This document shows positions 62,131-64,000 of a stretch of DNA of 64,000 bases, piece after piece (position 1 is the stretch's first letter; the number at the start of each line of letters is the position of its first letter). The position numbers were made by a program, and so were the translations under genes. The notes beneath the pieces were generated by a model that saw only the letters and a list, made by a program, of their open reading frames with translations, ran no database searches and was not told where the DNA came from. Source of the DNA: Prinia subflava (Eukaryota; Chordata; Aves; Passeriformes; Cisticolidae); assembly GCF_021018805.1 (NCBI RefSeq), contig NC_086283.1, positions 56,986,775 to 57,050,774 on the forward strand, written 5' to 3'.

Positions 62131-64000
62131 TTTAAAAACTAGTTAAAGAAGGAAAAAACTGGCACTGTGTAAGAAATAGTTCAAACACTATGTACATAGT
62201 CCAAAAGGGAGATTTAAACCTGTTTTAATTTTTTGATCTCATCTAGCTTGTAAAGCATCCTTCCTAAGCCTGGTAAGGAGCAGCCCCTCCTCTAACAGAT
62301 TTTGAAGTTATTTACTTCAGATAGCTTCAGAGAGGCACAGTGGTCACATGTGATGAGGCTGGAGAATTTATTTTATTTCTGGTTCTCCAAGAAATAGATA
62401 AGCAGTCTGCCAGGCTACTGCAGCATGACACCAACACCACAGGGTAGGAACCTTCTTACTTTTCCTAACATGGACTTTTTCCTGAGGAGTTGTGTCAGGG
62501 TACTCTTGTGTGAGACTTCCTGTTCTGTTATTATAATAAGGATTATGTAGATGGCTACCTTCCTTGCAGCTCACCTGTCCAAACTTGTAGAGCTGGTTTG
62601 AGGTCTAGTGTGACTCTGTGAAAGCAGCTTTGCTGCAAATTGGTTTGAAGTTGTTCTGTTAGTGCTCTTCAGTAATTTCTCACCAGCAAAAACCCCACAT
62701 TTTACGCTCCATGCTCTGTGTATGCAGTCCACGTGATTCATGACTGAAGTTGATGCCTTGGATAGGAAGTAAAAGCAAAGGAAAAGTTTCCCGTTGCACA
62801 AATGACAATAAACTTCTAGTAGAAATTATATGGAACAGATAAACTACAGAAGATTATATACAAAAATCTCCAGTAGTAGTAGAAAAATGATTGTATTGTA
62901 CTTAAGGTTACTTTCCCTCAGAATGAAACAAAATGGAGGCTAAGAAAGGGATAAGACATTGGTATGATTAGTCCTTTCGTGCAGAAGTTTATGATCACAC
63001 TGATGTCTTTCTACCCTGGATGCTGAATGCATATATGAGTATTAACACACAAAGTCATTGTCATTAAAGTCAAATTTCTTAATGCTATTGAAGCAGAGAA
63101 AGCATTGCCTCTAGAAAGACCTGTTAAGACTAATTTAATCCAGAAGTTTATTGATTCAACTTAATTTATTAAGGAATTGATTTTAATGTGAGTTTAAATC
63201 ATAAATCAGCTTTAAATCAGTTTAAATGTGTTCACAGTGAGACTTTGCATTGGTTTAAATATAACTGATGTATGTTTTAATTAGATCCCTACAAATTTGG
63301 ATCTAGATAAGGTCTCTATTTCTTCCCTTCAGTAAAACTGTAGCACTTTTCTCCATCTTCTGGGGTGGAAATCTAGCTGTAACGAATCAATGACAAAGCA
63401 TTTTATTTTCACAGGGCCTAAATTTTACCTTAGTTCTGTGCTGGGCCTTCAGTTCTTCTCATATAGTAAATAAAGCCCTGGATACTGGAAAATTGATATA
63501 ATCAATTTTCAGGGTGTGATTTTATCCAAAACTGTGACACACAAAAACCACCTGTAAGTTTTAAAAAAGGAGTGGGGGAAGGAAGTTTTACTTGATTTAC
63601 CACGTCTTTATTGTTTTTGCTGGCAATCTGTTCAGAATTTATGTGAAATTTATTCTTCAACTCCTTTTTAGCTAAAATTTACCATATAAATGCTGTTCTG
63701 CTAATGGAGACTTTAGATTGGGGCATAAGGCTCAATAAATTATACACATTGCGTGCTCCCTTCATATATTTGAGCTGGTCCACAAGGTTCACTGGTGGCT
63801 TCTATGTAAGGAATGTCATTCTTCTACAATAAAAGCTGCAATTTCTCCTTGACAGTAGCTACTGGTGGCCACAATCACAAGGGCTAGTGTGTTAAATAAT
63901 TAATTACTAACTGTTTGATACACATTTTAGTCTTTTTCAAGTACTCATAGATTTTAAGGCCATTGAGAGATCTTGACAAAAGGTTGACTTGGTAGCTTGG
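62131..64000. other. Presumed intron, no gene seen
   Basis: AT-rich sequence with clustered TTTAAATC-like motifs around 63190-63240 and the short hairpin at 63488. No gene is recognised. Confidence 0.45.
63488..63510. other. Short perfect inverted repeat
   Basis: GAAAATTGAT (63488-63497) and ATCAATTTTC (63501-63510) are perfect inverted arms with a 3-base ATA loop. This is probably a chance AT-rich hairpin. Confidence 0.6.

Noticed and set aside
61777..62146. Phe-rich frames of 96 to 121 codons in three registers
   Set aside because: A direct consequence of the TTTTTC repeat.
1..64000. CRISPR arrays, operons, tRNA or rRNA genes
   Set aside because: No regularly spaced direct repeats, no tRNA-like or rRNA sequence, and a vertebrate genomic character throughout.

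Overview
The window looks like a piece of vertebrate, almost certainly bird, genome. The evidence is several 5'-truncated CR1 LINE fragments ending in the avian-style ATTCTATG-like 3' tail, two solo endogenous-retrovirus LTRs of avian type, an AT-rich unique background, and sharp CpG islands. One LTR resembles families I associate with songbirds, so a passerine is my best guess, but that is an inference.

There is only one coding segment I can support: a short first coding exon on the + strand at about 41,762-41,870, inside a CpG island of roughly 1.1 kb. It encodes a lysine/glycine-rich N-terminus starting MAEKKKSGNG and stops at a clean phase-1 splice donor (CAG|GTAAGC). This fits the type I (Ig-containing) neuregulin-1 first exon. 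On that reading, 1-41,000 is upstream sequence, probably intron of longer NRG1 isoforms, and 42,000-64,000 is the start of the following intron. I found no Ig, EGF or other NRG1 exon elsewhere in the window.

Layout: 1-8.2 kb unique AT-rich sequence; 8.2-9.0 kb CR1 (+); 13.9-14.1 kb CR1 3' scrap (-); 14.5-16.0 kb solo LTR (+) with a perfect 5-bp target duplication (CCTTT) and its own GC-rich core; 26.2-26.5 kb old CR1 (-); 28.6-30.0 kb two abutting CR1 copies (-); 36.1-36.7 kb an unexplained 214-codon open frame (-); 41.0-42.1 kb CpG island, G-quadruplex-prone purine tract and NRG1 exon; 47.6-48.1 kb a second CpG-rich block followed by a 280-bp polypyrimidine tract; 56.03 kb a consensus RFX X-box; 59.0-60.2 kb solo LTR (-) with a perfect 5-bp target duplication (ACTTC); 61.9-62.1 kb a TTTTTC-type polypyrimidine tract. 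The rest is simple repeats and sequence in which I see no gene.

I did not find a previously undescribed genetic system. The items most worth following are the extended NRG1 N-terminus and its G-rich leader, the unassigned CpG block at 47.6-48.1 kb, the LTR carrying its own CpG-rich core, the RFX palindrome, and the 214-codon open frame.
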